A stretch of 17,500 bases of DNA from Desulfuromonadales bacterium (GCA_030614505.1 JAUWTX010000016.1:1-17500), one strand, 5' to 3'. Counted from the first letter of the stretch, positions 1-7,636 are shown. Notes: generated by a model not told the origin, from the letters alone. Numbers and translations: made by a program.

Positions 1-533
1 AGATAAAGGAAAGGTGGATGAAAGGCGAGACCGGGGTCCTGCAGCAACGGGTTCAGATCACGCCCCTCTGCCGGGATCTGGATCAAACGGGTAAAGGGGT
101 TGGAGGTCAGGATGATGAACGACAGGAAGCCCAGACTGATGGCTGCATGAATTGCCAGGGCTCTTGCCCTGAAATTACTCGGGAGAGACTTGCCAAACGT
201 TGCAACGCCGGCACCAAACCCGGCAAGGATCAGAACCCAGAGCAACATCGAACCTTCGTGGTTCCCCCACACGCCGCTGATCTTGTAGATCATCGGCTTG
301 GCCGAGTGCGAATTTTGAGCAACCAACTGGACGGAAAAATCAGATGTAACGAAAGCCCAGGTCAGGGCGCACCATGCAGCCAGGATCATCAAAAACTGAA
401 TCTGTGCGGCGGGATCAGCAATTGCCGCAAGAGCGGGACGATGATACCGGGTTCCGATCAGGGGGATCACGACCTGGCACACCGCCACAAAGGCCGCGAG
501 GATCAGGCAAAAATGCCCAAGTTCTGTAATCAT
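1..533 (-). CDS. ccmF: Cytochrome c haem lyase subunit CcmF, N-terminal part (runs off the left edge)
   Basis: CcmF is the inner-membrane component of the System I cytochrome c maturation machinery and works with CcmH to attach haem to CXXCH sites in the periplasm. Only the first 177 residues are present. The start ATG (531-533) is preceded by AAAAGG at suitable distance. The protein opens MITELGHFCLILAAF and shows early hydrophobic segments, the block KISGVWGNHEGSMLLW, and near the edge EGRDLNPLLQDPGLAFHPPF, all diagnostic of CcmF/NrfE/CycK. The WWD haem-handling domain lies outside the window. The WGNHEGSM form is what I associate with alphaproteobacterial CcmF rather than the WGAHEGSL form of gammaproteobacteria (recalled, not searched). 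It is codirectional with the cytochrome run, 211 nt downstream of the dodecahaem gene, and fits a locus with a heavy demand for haem attachment. Confidence 0.95.
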   Translation of the reverse strand, partial: MITELGHFCLILAAFVAVCQVVIPLIGTRYHRPALAAIADPAAQIQFLMILAAWCALTWAFVTSDFSVQLVAQNSHSAKPMIYKISGVWGNHEGSMLLWVLILAGFGAGVATFGKSLPSNFRARALAIHAAISLGFLSFIILTSNPFTRLIQIPAEGRDLNPLLQDPGLAFHPPFLY

Positions 534-744
534 CGTAGGTTACCTTTTCTTGTCCCGGTTTCTTATATCGCGGATACGGCTCTCACAACGGTGAAGATAT
601 ACAGCCATTGAGAGATGTTGGTTACTTCTGGTTCAACTGGAAACTGTTTTTCAGCAGACTATTGCCTCTTAATACAATACCAAAGTTAAGCGATTCTGCG
701 CACTATGGGCATAGGACCAGTTGTCACGGGGAGATCCACCAGAC

Positions 745-2487
745 CTAATTCTGGCAGGATGTGCTGCTCCCTGTATAGGAGCATGGCTTGTGCTCCACAT
801 TGTGACAAGACAGGGCGCAGCTTCCGGCGCGATGACCGTTGTCTTCGAACAAGGGCCCCTGGCCCATGGAATTCGTCGAGACGATGGATGTGTCGAAATT
901 AATGAGATTGGAGTTATTGAAAGCGTTGCCTGATCCCGAATCAATGCCGTGGGCGTCATGGCATGCCGAACACGGCGTCCTTTCATCGACGATGTGCTTT
1001 CTGTGTCCAGGGAAACTCTCGTCGCTCAGAATACTGGAGCGACTATGGCATTTGTAACAGAGCGCGTAGGAATAACCGCTTTCGGAGGTTCCGTCCGATG
1101 TCGAATAATTGCGCTCAAGCAAGGGCTCATAGATGGAGCCGTGTGGACCCTTTGCACCAGCACCACCAGCGCCGGGACTATCATTGCTGCTGTGACAATC
1201 AGAGCAGTAAATTTGACTGTTAACGGTCAGGGGTGAGATGAGGCTTGGAACGAAATCATTCCTGCCTGGTCCCTCAACCGGATGATAGGACGGATTGGAA
1301 AGATCAAACTCCAGACGGGTATTGAATTCCAAAATCTGGCGCAGGACTGTCGTAGTCGTAGCTACATGATTGTCGGCATGACATTTGTAGCATATCTCAT
1401 ATGAATTGAAGGATTCCGCAATTTGTATCCCACTGCTATCGATACCGGAAACACCTGACAACGAGCCAGGGGCTAGTGGTGCAGAGGTCGTGGCACTATT
1501 GGCCGCGTGAGGATTGTGGCAATCCTCGCATTCCACATGATCGACGGGTGGTGATGGTGAAAAGGACTCTCCTGTCTCATGCGTGCCCGAATAGGCGGTA
1601 ACCCTGTGCCGTGAAGGCTTGTGCATATCCTTGAAGATGTTGGTGGTCGCAACGCCTCCCCGATGGCACAGATAGCAGGCTTCTTCCTCAGATTTCTTGA
1701 TTAACTGTGCACGCTTCGGCGCACCATGAGACACATGGCAATTGAAACAGGCATTTTCCGCTACGTTGGCGCCGCGCCATTGCGGCTTTCTTTCCTGCCA
1801 GGCCGCTCCGGATAAATCTGTTGCTGACGAGTTGGCGTGGGAGGCCTGTGACCACGACCAGGCCGTGCCGCCAGGCAAGTGACAGGTAAGACATAATTCA
1901 CCGTTCGCCATCGAACGACGCAAGAAAGGAACGACATCACTTTCATGCGCATCATGGCATGTACCACACTCCATTTTCTGGTCCTCAAGTGGTAACCCGA
2001 TTAAATCCGGATTTGCTAGATTTCCATCGGCCGCTGCCAGAACATGATCATAGGCAAACGATATCGGATGATCGTCGGACAGGTCGGTATTGAGACTGCC
2101 TCGCCCGGTGATAAAGGTGCCAAGCAAGCCAGCGCCCTTCCCCGCACCCGGAATGGGCCTGCGGAGTAATCCAAGTGCCACGGTGCCGTCGTGACAGGAC
2201 AGACACAATTGCGAGCTGCCAGCCGGCTGTGTTGGAACCGCTTGCATCGTCGAGCTATCATATTCCACATAGGCTTGACCGGAGGCATTTCGATTCCAGC
2301 CAGGGGTTTGCGGCGCAGCGCCGTGGGGCGTGTGACAAAAGGCACAAACTGCGGTAGCGGTCTGGCTCTTGACCGTGCCGGGACCTGTCCGAGACAGGTT
2401 GTGAACCGTTTTATCGATTCCCTGCGCCGCCTCGGCCGCGGGGGCCGTCATCAGGAACGCAAGAATGGCAAGCGCTGCTCTTTTCAT
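745..2487 (-). CDS. Exported dodecahaem-type multihaem cytochrome c with an N-terminal OmcE-like module
   Basis: A 580-residue secreted cytochrome. The signal peptide is MKRAALAILAFLMTAPAAEA, with no lipobox. Eleven CXXCH sites begin at residues 48, 95, 174, 199, 247, 271, 320, 366, 428, 477 and 506. A twelfth site is the CX3CH variant CALSCH at 557-562 (802-819). Sites 5-12 come in pairs, like the doubled-CXXCH families. Residues about 28-205 align by eye with the entire tetrahaem protein at 6640-7266: CxFCHTPH, CLSCHDGT, QHPI/DHPI, ECxxCHxxH and LCxxCH occur in the same order and spacing. The start at 2487 is chosen because a GGGGGAGAG ribosome site precedes it and a signal peptide follows; an in-frame start 36 nt upstream would lie inside the previous gene. 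Only 1 nt separates it from the NHL gene, so translation is probably coupled. Probable role: long-range electron transfer at or beyond the outer membrane (inferred). The tail holds two further cysteines (569, 578). Confidence 0.93.
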   Translation of the reverse strand: MKRAALAILAFLMTAPAAEAAQGIDKTVHNLSRTGPGTVKSQTATAVCAFCHTPHGAAPQTPGWNRNASGQAYVEYDSSTMQAVPTQPAGSSQLCLSCHDGTVALGLLRRPIPGAGKGAGLLGTFITGRGSLNTDLSDDHPISFAYDHVLAAADGNLANPDLIGLPLEDQKMECGTCHDAHESDVVPFLRRSMANGELCLTCHLPGGTAWSWSQASHANSSATDLSGAAWQERKPQWRGANVAENACFNCHVSHGAPKRAQLIKKSEEEACYLCHRGGVATTNIFKDMHKPSRHRVTAYSGTHETGESFSPSPPVDHVECEDCHNPHAANSATTSAPLAPGSLSGVSGIDSSGIQIAESFNSYEICYKCHADNHVATTTTVLRQILEFNTRLEFDLSNPSYHPVEGPGRNDFVPSLISPLTVNSQIYCSDCHSSNDSPGAGGAGAKGPHGSIYEPLLERNYSTSDGTSESGYSYALCYKCHSRSSILSDESFPGHRKHIVDERTPCSACHDAHGIDSGSGNAFNNSNLINFDTSIVSTNSMGQGPLFEDNGHRAGSCALSCHNVEHKPCSYTGSSTSCQN

Positions 2488-2488
2488 T

Positions 2489-3511
2489 CTACTCTCCCCC
2501 CAGATACTCAAACACTTGCACACGCCTGTTCTGTGAATCTGCGACGAATATCTGATCTCCCGCTATAAAGACACCGGCGGGCAACCACAGATCGCCCCTG
2601 CCATGCCCCGGGTCTCCAAAAGCCAACAGGAACTGTCCCCGTTTGTCGAAAATCTGCACGCGGTTGAATATAGCATCAGCAACGTAGATGTTTCCACGAG
2701 AATCGATATCGACCCCTTTCACCTGGGAGAAATGCCCGGATCCTGTGCCATGGGTCCCGAAGGACCACAGGTGATGCCCGTTTCCATCCATAGCCACGAC
2801 ACGGAAATTCATTGTATCGTTGATCAGTAGCACGCCATCGCGAAAGGCAATATGCGTCGGCGCATTGAACACCTGTTCGCCTTCATCCGGATCGGCAATG
2901 TCGAACAGCCTTGTCCCGTCCAGATTAAACACACCGATCCGGTGCGCCAGTGTTTCAGCCACATACAATCGCTGCGTGGCTTGGTCATAAGCCAGACCGG
3001 TTGGTCGCCTCAATCCATCCAACTCGCGAATGAGCTCACCTTCGAGATCAAGGACAAAAACCTTGTTCAGGGCGGAGTCACTGACAAACACGTGATCATC
3101 GACGATGGCAATTCCGATCGGTGACAGGAGATCGGTTGTTCCGACTGTGGATATCCGTTTATAGAACTGCCCTTCGAGATCCAGAAAATGGACCGCCGCA
3201 GCACCGGGATCCGCTATTGCCAGCAGCCGCCCCTTAACCGCCATGCCGTAGGGTCGTGTCAATCGGAGATCCTCTTTGCCAACAACAAACTCGAAGAACC
3301 GTTCCATTGACGGGACCTTAAACCCGACGTCTGCAGCGCTCGCAATGGAACGTAAGAAGCGAATGCGAGGAGGTGCAGGAGGCTCCGGCCAAACGCGCTG
3401 TTGATCTTCCGTGACAGGCCAAACCTCGCCAGCAGGCCCGGTGTCTACCTTCTGAGTGCAGCCGGTCAATAGCAAAGCTGTGATCAATAGCGCTTCTGTT
3501 AAACTCTTCAC
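2489..3511 (-). CDS. NHL-repeat (six-bladed beta-propeller) lipoprotein
   Basis: A 340-residue lipoprotein. The N-terminus MKSLTEALLITALLLTGC is a lipoprotein signal with the lipidated cysteine at 18. A proline-rich linker and repeating blade motifs of the form hhVADxxxxRVQVF follow (for example SDSALNKVFVLD, VADAIFNRVQIFD, VADSQNRRVQVFE), typical of NHL propellers. It starts with GTG at 3509-3511, overlapping the stop of the barrel gene as GTGA, with AGGAG upstream, so it is translationally coupled to the barrel. It is a clear paralogue of the lipoprotein at 7803-8858, sharing VWP, PRI, RPYG/KPYG and LPAG near the ends. Proteins of this type recur beside multihaem cytochromes in porin-cytochrome and nanowire clusters (family knowledge), but their biochemical role is not settled; scaffolding or assembly at the outer membrane is an inference. 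Confidence 0.93.
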   Translation of the reverse strand: MKSLTEALLITALLLTGCTQKVDTGPAGEVWPVTEDQQRVWPEPPAPPRIRFLRSIASAADVGFKVPSMERFFEFVVGKEDLRLTRPYGMAVKGRLLAIADPGAAAVHFLDLEGQFYKRISTVGTTDLLSPIGIAIVDDHVFVSDSALNKVFVLDLEGELIRELDGLRRPTGLAYDQATQRLYVAETLAHRIGVFNLDGTRLFDIADPDEGEQVFNAPTHIAFRDGVLLINDTMNFRVVAMDGNGHHLWSFGTHGTGSGHFSQVKGVDIDSRGNIYVADAIFNRVQIFDKRGQFLLAFGDPGHGRGDLWLPAGVFIAGDQIFVADSQNRRVQVFEYLGGE

Positions 3512-5442
3512 CGCGATCTCCTAACGATCCGAACGCCAATCCGATCTTCCGTTTGGTCCGTATTCTGTGTCACTAACTCTGAGTGCGAAGCATCAAAATC
3601 CAGGTCGAACTTACGAAACTTCCATGTCAAGTTGAGACCCGCTCTCAGACGCTCCTCGAAATTACCGGTCGCTTCCTGGCGGTCCCAACCGTTCACAAAA
3701 GGCTTCACCGACAACCCGAATCCAGGAAGCCATTCCAGATTGACATCCCATTGATTGAGGTTGATCTCCTGGCCATCACTTTCAAAAAAAATCTGACCGG
3801 CCGACAGGAAGAGATGGGTTTGCGCCGAAAGCTGAACGTGTACTGATTCAGAATATGAATCCGATCTGTTGGCAAAATCGCCTGCCTCCTGAAAATAGGT
3901 TTCCGCCGCTGCTGTCGCCTCAAACCATTTTCCAGAGCGCTTCAGTCTGACGCCGGTTGTCTGTTCAATTCGATCATTGTTCCCTTCACCGAATGAACCT
4001 GACTGCAGTGTCGATTTAGCCGCTTGTGACTGATGATAGAGTTCCACCCAATCGAAATTGAGAGAGATCCCTCCCTGCACAATCCCTTCATTGAATTCAG
4101 CCGATGGCTGGGCTGCAGCGCTGTAGGAAACAAGGATCGTGTCTCCTGCCGCGATCAGACCTGAAGTGAGAATTTGCAACTCGGTCCTATCACCAGACAA
4201 AGCTCGAACGATATAATCCACGCCCTCCAGAAACACCTGGGCGGCTGAAGCGTCCGTCACAATTATCGAAGTGGCTTCGATCGCTCTTGTCTCCAGAAGC
4301 ACGATCAGGGTCACAGGAACGGTGTGGGAGGCATCGACGGTCTCGAATGTCGAGCCGTTAGATTGGCGGTCAGTTTGAAGGGAAGACGTTGACAGGTTAA
4401 AGTTCAATTTCCCTCCCAAAAAAACATCTTTCGCATAGCGAATCCCCATACTGCCACCAAATTCCAGCTCAGACCCGGTTTCAAGTTCGCTATTTCGCCC
4501 CCGAGCGGTAATGACCATGCTGGATGTTTTCGATGGCCTGTAGTTCAAAACATACTGGCCAAATTGAACCTCCGTGTCGGTGTTCTGCTCAATCGAGGTA
4601 TAGTTATATTCGAGAGCGGACTGGAGGTTTTCGAGGTGTTGAAGACGAAGACCCTCGGAAACAGAAAATCGACTGAAAGGATTGGCGCCTTCTCTAGTGA
4701 TATATTCCTGCCGAGTTCTCAGATTACTGTTCTTGCCCCAGGCCAGCGAGTGAGTGATGCTTTGCTGTAACAGTTCGTAGTCGTTGTCACTTATCCTGTC
4801 ATCGAACCAGCGCTTTTCAACCTCAACCTGCATTTTGGAGCTTTGCCCTCGCCATTTCACAGATTGTTGGAACTCATCACGCCGCCTCGTCGTCGAGGTC
4901 AATCGGGACTGCGATGTATGATCCTGCAACCGCTCCTTGTAAATGAGTTGCATTGGAAATGCTGGCAGCTTTATCCCCAGATTGAGGGATCGGTGCTCCT
5001 GTGTAAACCTCTCACGGCTCCCCAGGCTGTTGGAAATGGTTCCGGTGTTGCGCGACGCACCAACTCCCAGGTCAAAAGGGAGTGTTGATCCCCGAAGCAC
5101 GGCCAGATCAACATTGTAGTCGAGAAATGTGCTGTCTGATTGCGTCGTTCTCAGGAAACTGTCCTGTTGGCCTTGCATGAACGTTGGCGTTAACGTGATT
5201 GAAAAGTCAAAAATTTGAGGAGCGATTGAATATCCGGTTTGACGAACCTGAAGCTTCTGCGTGTATCGACTGTCTTGCGTGCTGCCAAAGCCTCCTCTTT
5301 GCTCATTTCGTCCTTCATACTCCAACTCAACTTGCCAATCGAATGGATAGAGGTGAATCCAGTCGTTTTCGGCGTTAGCCGCTGCGGGCAACAGAGCGCA
5401 AACAGCCGTGACGATTGTACATGTTTTGGCAATATATCCCAT
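3508..5442 (-). CDS. Outer-membrane beta-barrel protein (porin of a probable porin-cytochrome conduit)
   Basis: 644 residues with a signal peptide (MGYIAKTCTIVTAVCALLPAAANA, cleaved before END). A long series of alternating hydrophobic/polar stretches follows, separated by polar turns rich in S, N, T, D and G, as in large transmembrane barrels (for example WQVELEYEG, YTQKLQVRQTGYS, FDFSITLTPTF, LRAGLNLTWKF, RIGVRIVRR). There are no CXXCH sites. A soluble-looking segment around residues 380-455 (TVPVTLIVLLET to DTILVSYSAAAQ) may be a plug or extracellular loop. Unlike many barrels it ends RRSR rather than in an aromatic residue. It starts 44 nt after the trihaem gene and its stop overlaps the next start as GTGA. 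By analogy with MtrB/PioB/OmbB, such a barrel would sheath a cytochrome through the outer membrane; that role is inferred from neighbours and size, not from a motif. Confidence 0.85.
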   Translation of the reverse strand: MGYIAKTCTIVTAVCALLPAAANAENDWIHLYPFDWQVELEYEGRNEQRGGFGSTQDSRYTQKLQVRQTGYSIAPQIFDFSITLTPTFMQGQQDSFLRTTQSDSTFLDYNVDLAVLRGSTLPFDLGVGASRNTGTISNSLGSRERFTQEHRSLNLGIKLPAFPMQLIYKERLQDHTSQSRLTSTTRRRDEFQQSVKWRGQSSKMQVEVEKRWFDDRISDNDYELLQQSITHSLAWGKNSNLRTRQEYITREGANPFSRFSVSEGLRLQHLENLQSALEYNYTSIEQNTDTEVQFGQYVLNYRPSKTSSMVITARGRNSELETGSELEFGGSMGIRYAKDVFLGGKLNFNLSTSSLQTDRQSNGSTFETVDASHTVPVTLIVLLETRAIEATSIIVTDASAAQVFLEGVDYIVRALSGDRTELQILTSGLIAAGDTILVSYSAAAQPSAEFNEGIVQGGISLNFDWVELYHQSQAAKSTLQSGSFGEGNNDRIEQTTGVRLKRSGKWFEATAAAETYFQEAGDFANRSDSYSESVHVQLSAQTHLFLSAGQIFFESDGQEINLNQWDVNLEWLPGFGLSVKPFVNGWDRQEATGNFEERLRAGLNLTWKFRKFDLDFDASHSELVTQNTDQTEDRIGVRIVRRSR

Positions 5443-5486
5443 TTCTACTAACCAACCTCACGCTAACGGATGTCCTTCTGTCCATG

Positions 5487-5951
5487 TCAATCGGCTTCCT
5501 TATCCTCTGCTGATTCTTCCTTTTTGGCCGATCCTCCTTTTGTTTTGGCCTCGTCGTTCACTTTTTTGTCCTTTTTCTTCTTTTTCTTCTTTTTCTTGTC
5601 GCCGGTTTTCTCAGGAGGTTTCGCATGGCATCGATGACAGGTTTGTATGCCAAGAGCGAAAGCAGGCTCACCGTCGTGACAGGACCCACACCTGTCTGCC
5701 TTGTGCATGCGCTCACCCAGCCCCTCGCTCTGCTGCATCTCGAACAAAGCGGAGTGACAAACATAACATCTAAATTGTGGCACATGCCTCCAGTGTTGAA
5801 AGACGGCTGGCGGAAATTCACCACCCTTGCGTGAATACGCAATATCGCCGGGTGCCCGCTTGACCTTCTTTTTCTTTGCTGCCAGGGCCGGGTCACTGCT
5901 GATCAGACCCACGGCTATTACTGACAATAAGAATATGCGAGCAAACGACAT
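5487..5951 (-). CDS. Periplasmic trihaem c7-type cytochrome with lysine-rich C-terminal tail
   Basis: A 154-residue secreted protein with signal peptide MSFARIFLLSVIAVGLISSDPALA. The mature N-terminus is strongly basic (AKKKKVKRAP). The core FPPAVFQHWRHVPQFRCYVCH and three CXXCH sites at residues 62, 88 and 105, with extra histidines 53, 56 and 83 as possible distal ligands, match the c7-like trihaem domain (the family I know as TIGR04257, nanowire_3heme; not searched). After the last haem comes a low-complexity tail with nine consecutive lysines (119-127), further KK pairs and then an acidic end (EESAEDKEAD). The start at 5951 lies 1 nt after the upstream stop, with GGAAGA before it and the signal peptide directly after; an ATG at 5984 would overlap the upstream gene by about 30 nt and add a polar extension. 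Related to the trihaem lipoprotein just upstream. Likely an electron shuttle in the periplasm (inferred). Confidence 0.92.
   Translation of the reverse strand: MSFARIFLLSVIAVGLISSDPALAAKKKKVKRAPGDIAYSRKGGEFPPAVFQHWRHVPQFRCYVCHSALFEMQQSEGLGERMHKADRCGSCHDGEPAFALGIQTCHRCHAKPPEKTGDKKKKKKKKKDKKVNDEAKTKGGSAKKEESAEDKEAD
5571..5597 (-). repeat. Three perfect 9-bp units coding the Lys9 run
   Basis: On the coding strand AAGAAAAAG is repeated three times without error and encodes nine lysines in the tail of the trihaem cytochrome. A perfect short tandem of this sort is prone to slippage in multiples of three codons, so tail length may vary between strains. Confidence 0.9.
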
Positions 5952-5952
5952 A

Positions 5953-6597
5953 TTATTCTTCCGCCTTGGGGTGACATCGATCACAGGACTTGAGAGAAAA
6001 TGCTACTCCTGGTTTTTTTTGATGGCACACACCGCACAGCTTACCCTTTTTGAGCGCAGACTTGCTTAGCTCGACGCCGCCGCGGATCGGGAATATTTTC
6101 GGGTGGCAGGAATCGCAGCCAACCCATTCGGTGTGTGTCGAATGAGGAAAATAAATCTCAAAGCCCGGATCTGTTTCGGGAGCCGGATAGAAAAAATCAT
6201 ATTTGAAGGCAATGATCTCTCGCGGACGAGGGCCCTCCTTGCTTGGCAACGGATCAATGATGCCTGACTTCACCGCTTCGGTCCATTTAACCTGCCCCTT
6301 TTTGCCAGGGCGATCCAGAGGAAGCAACGCGCGTGCCTCTTCCCAGGTCTTGGCGGTGATAATTTGCTTTCGGATTTCAGCCTGTTCAGGGGTCACAACT
6401 TTTTTCGGCTCTGACCAACCGGGTTCACCCGCGGGAGCGGTAGCTGTCCGCCGGGCGTCCGGACCTCTTTCAGGAATATCAAAGAAAACTCTGAGAGCGC
6501 CCCCGCTGCATGACGTTACCAGAGGCAGCAACGCCACCAGGAAGATCATTGAAAGCTTCCTGGTGGCGCGTTGCCTATCTATTTGTTTCACTAACAC
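5953..6597 (-). CDS. Trihaem c7-type cytochrome lipoprotein
   Basis: 214 residues from the GTG at 6595-6597. A basic n-region (RQRATRK) precedes a hydrophobic core and the lipobox VTSC (lipidated Cys30). Residues 35-145 form a long haem-free linker or helical region (EQAEIRKQIITAKTWEEARALLP). The C-terminal 70 residues hold IYFPHSTHTEWVGCDSCH and three CXXCH sites at 161, 188 and 205, with His152 and His155 as candidate distal ligands: the same trihaem core as the next gene. The start is uncertain. An ATG at 6549 has a better ribosome site (AGGAAG, 6 nt spacing) but would remove the positive charges a lipoprotein signal needs, so I keep 6597. It follows the tetrahaem gene by 42 nt. Membrane anchoring suggests a fixed relay at the inner or outer membrane; Ser at +2 after the lipid-Cys gives no inner-membrane retention signal. 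Confidence 0.9.
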   Translation of the reverse strand: MLVKQIDRQRATRKLSMIFLVALLPLVTSCSGGALRVFFDIPERGPDARRTATAPAGEPGWSEPKKVVTPEQAEIRKQIITAKTWEEARALLPLDRPGKKGQVKWTEAVKSGIIDPLPSKEGPRPREIIAFKYDFFYPAPETDPGFEIYFPHSTHTEWVGCDSCHPKIFPIRGGVELSKSALKKGKLCGVCHQKKPGVAFSLKSCDRCHPKAEE

Positions 6598-6639
6598 AAT
6601 CTACTCAAGTCATTGTGTATAAAGTCAGTCATAACTAAC

Positions 6640-7266
6640 CTACTTGATGTGGCACTGTGTGCAAAGCGCACTGGCCGCATTTGTTGAACGCAGATAGGGA
6701 GCGGCAGTATTGTCATGAGGATTGTGGCAACTTGCACATTCGACTTTATTTGCAAACAACACAGCGGTTCCGACCTTGCCGTCGACCGCAGGATTAAATG
6801 CAGTGTCAATTGTATCGTCATATGTGACAGCAATCGGATGCTGAGTCCTCAAGTCATTATTTGTGGCGAGAACTGTCCCCACCTGATTTACAGTAGGCAT
6901 CAGTTTTGTCGAACCAGTATTGTTACCCGCGTATTGGTCAATCCCGATCGTCCCGTCATGACAGGACAGACAGGCCAAAGAAACCGGGCCCGGTGCAGCA
7001 GCAACCGTCATATCAATCGTTGAGCTGAACGTAGAGTCATACATATTATATGTGGTAATGGTCGAATTGTCATGGTTCCACAAGGGACCATTCACGCCAG
7101 GGGCATCATGCGGCGTATGACAGAAAATACATTTCTCGGTACTTCCATACCCGGCTGCCGACAGGTCATGCTTACCTGTCAGAGCTGAAGCAGAACCAGC
7201 CGCAGCAAACAATCCAACAACCCCGATAATTCCAACTACTTTCCTAACTGTCTTAGGAGTAAACAT
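6640..7266 (-). CDS. Small secreted tetrahaem cytochrome, OmcE-like candidate nanowire subunit
   Basis: 208 residues; signal peptide MFTPKTVRKVVGIIGVVGLFAAAGSASA, then a mature chain of about 180 residues that ends only two residues after the last haem site. CXXCH sites start at 46 (CIFCHTPH), 99 (CLSCHDGT), 177 (CASCHNPH) and 202 (CTQCH). Five further histidines (33, 53, 65, 143, 184) are just enough for bis-His ligation of all four haems. The size, four haems in about 20 kDa, the KHDLS opening and the low secondary-structure, Thr/Asn/Gly-rich composition resemble OmcE of Geobacter, which polymerises into extracellular filaments (established for OmcE; homology here judged by eye). The start at 7266 has GGAGG upstream and a signal peptide; the 27-residue upstream extension has no such support. 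It heads the six-gene run and is preceded by 536 bp of non-coding DNA. Confidence 0.9.
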   Translation of the reverse strand: MFTPKTVRKVVGIIGVVGLFAAAGSASALTGKHDLSAAGYGSTEKCIFCHTPHDAPGVNGPLWNHDNSTITTYNMYDSTFSSTIDMTVAAAPGPVSLACLSCHDGTIGIDQYAGNNTGSTKLMPTVNQVGTVLATNNDLRTQHPIAVTYDDTIDTAFNPAVDGKVGTAVLFANKVECASCHNPHDNTAAPYLRSTNAASALCTQCHIK

Positions 7267-7290
7267 TTTAGTGCCTCCAAACCTTATATT

Positions 7291-7314
7291 ACTGATTGAT
7301 CTATCAACTTCAGT
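7291..7314 (-). promoter_or_regulatory. Dyad/hairpin in the leader of the tetrahaem gene
   Basis: On the plus strand ACTGATTGAT is followed by CT and then ATCAACTTCAGT. The inner TTGAT-CT-ATCAA is a perfect inverted repeat and the outer ACTGA/TCAGT arms pair after a 2-nt bulge. It lies 25-48 nt before the start codon, so in RNA it would place a hairpin just upstream of the GGAGG ribosome site (stability or translation control), or it may be a protein operator in DNA. Confidence 0.5.
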
Positions 7315-7392
7315 ATCGAATTGCCTAGTCAATCTCGATGCCCCCAACCTAACCCTTTTTTAATGTTCTTCAATGCGCAAATTGTCCATTCA

Positions 7393-7431
7393 TGCGACAT
7401 GCGTCCTTTTGTCATATTTTAAGTGCGACAT
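7393..7431. repeat. Two direct copies of TGCGACAT
   Basis: Identical octamers at 7393-7400 and 7424-7431, 31 bp apart (about three helical turns), in the region expected to control the tetrahaem run. The first lies in a CATG-CGA-CATG mini-palindrome. The pattern fits paired sites for an unidentified regulator; two copies can also occur by chance. Confidence 0.3.
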
Positions 7432-7449
7432 TTTGGCAAACAGCGTGTG

Positions 7450-7469
7450 ACCCTTTGTCCACAAGGGGT
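7450..7469. repeat. Nine-bp inverted repeat with 2-nt centre
   Basis: ACCCTTTGT, CC, ACAAGGGGT: eight Watson-Crick pairs and one G-T. On neither strand is it followed by a real T-run, so a terminator is unlikely. An operator or RNA hairpin upstream of the tetrahaem gene is possible. Confidence 0.4.
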
Positions 7470-7565
7470 TTAGAATAATCGTCCTGATCAAGAGTGATTT
7501 TCATTACCACATTAACTATAACCCGGGATCGCTCTTGACTGTGTTTTCGCGGCTTCAGTTTCCAG

Positions 7566-7618
7566 GCAGGCTGACGTGGAGATCAGGGGGGCAACACGCC
7601 TCAGTGTGATCAGCCTGC
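7566..7618. repeat. Perfect 9-bp inverted repeat enclosing 35 nt
   Basis: GCAGGCTGA (7566-7574) and TCAGCCTGC (7610-7618) are exact reverse complements. No T-run follows on either strand. It stands directly beside the pseudoknot-capable element and may belong to the same structured leader or small RNA. Confidence 0.5.
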
Positions 7619-7636
7619 GATCTTGCATCCCATTGC

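Noticed and set aside
18..611. 197-codon plus-strand open frame at the left edge
   Set aside because: Lies opposite ccmF, whose protein is clearly recognisable on the minus strand.
6624..6642. Attenuator hairpin after the tetrahaem stop codon
   Set aside because: Only a weak 6-bp pairing with a G-U and no U-run; not convincing.
7291..7314. FNR/Anr box in front of the tetrahaem gene
   Set aside because: Half-sites TTGAT and ATCAA are exact, but the centre is 2 nt instead of the required 4, so it is kept only as an unassigned dyad.
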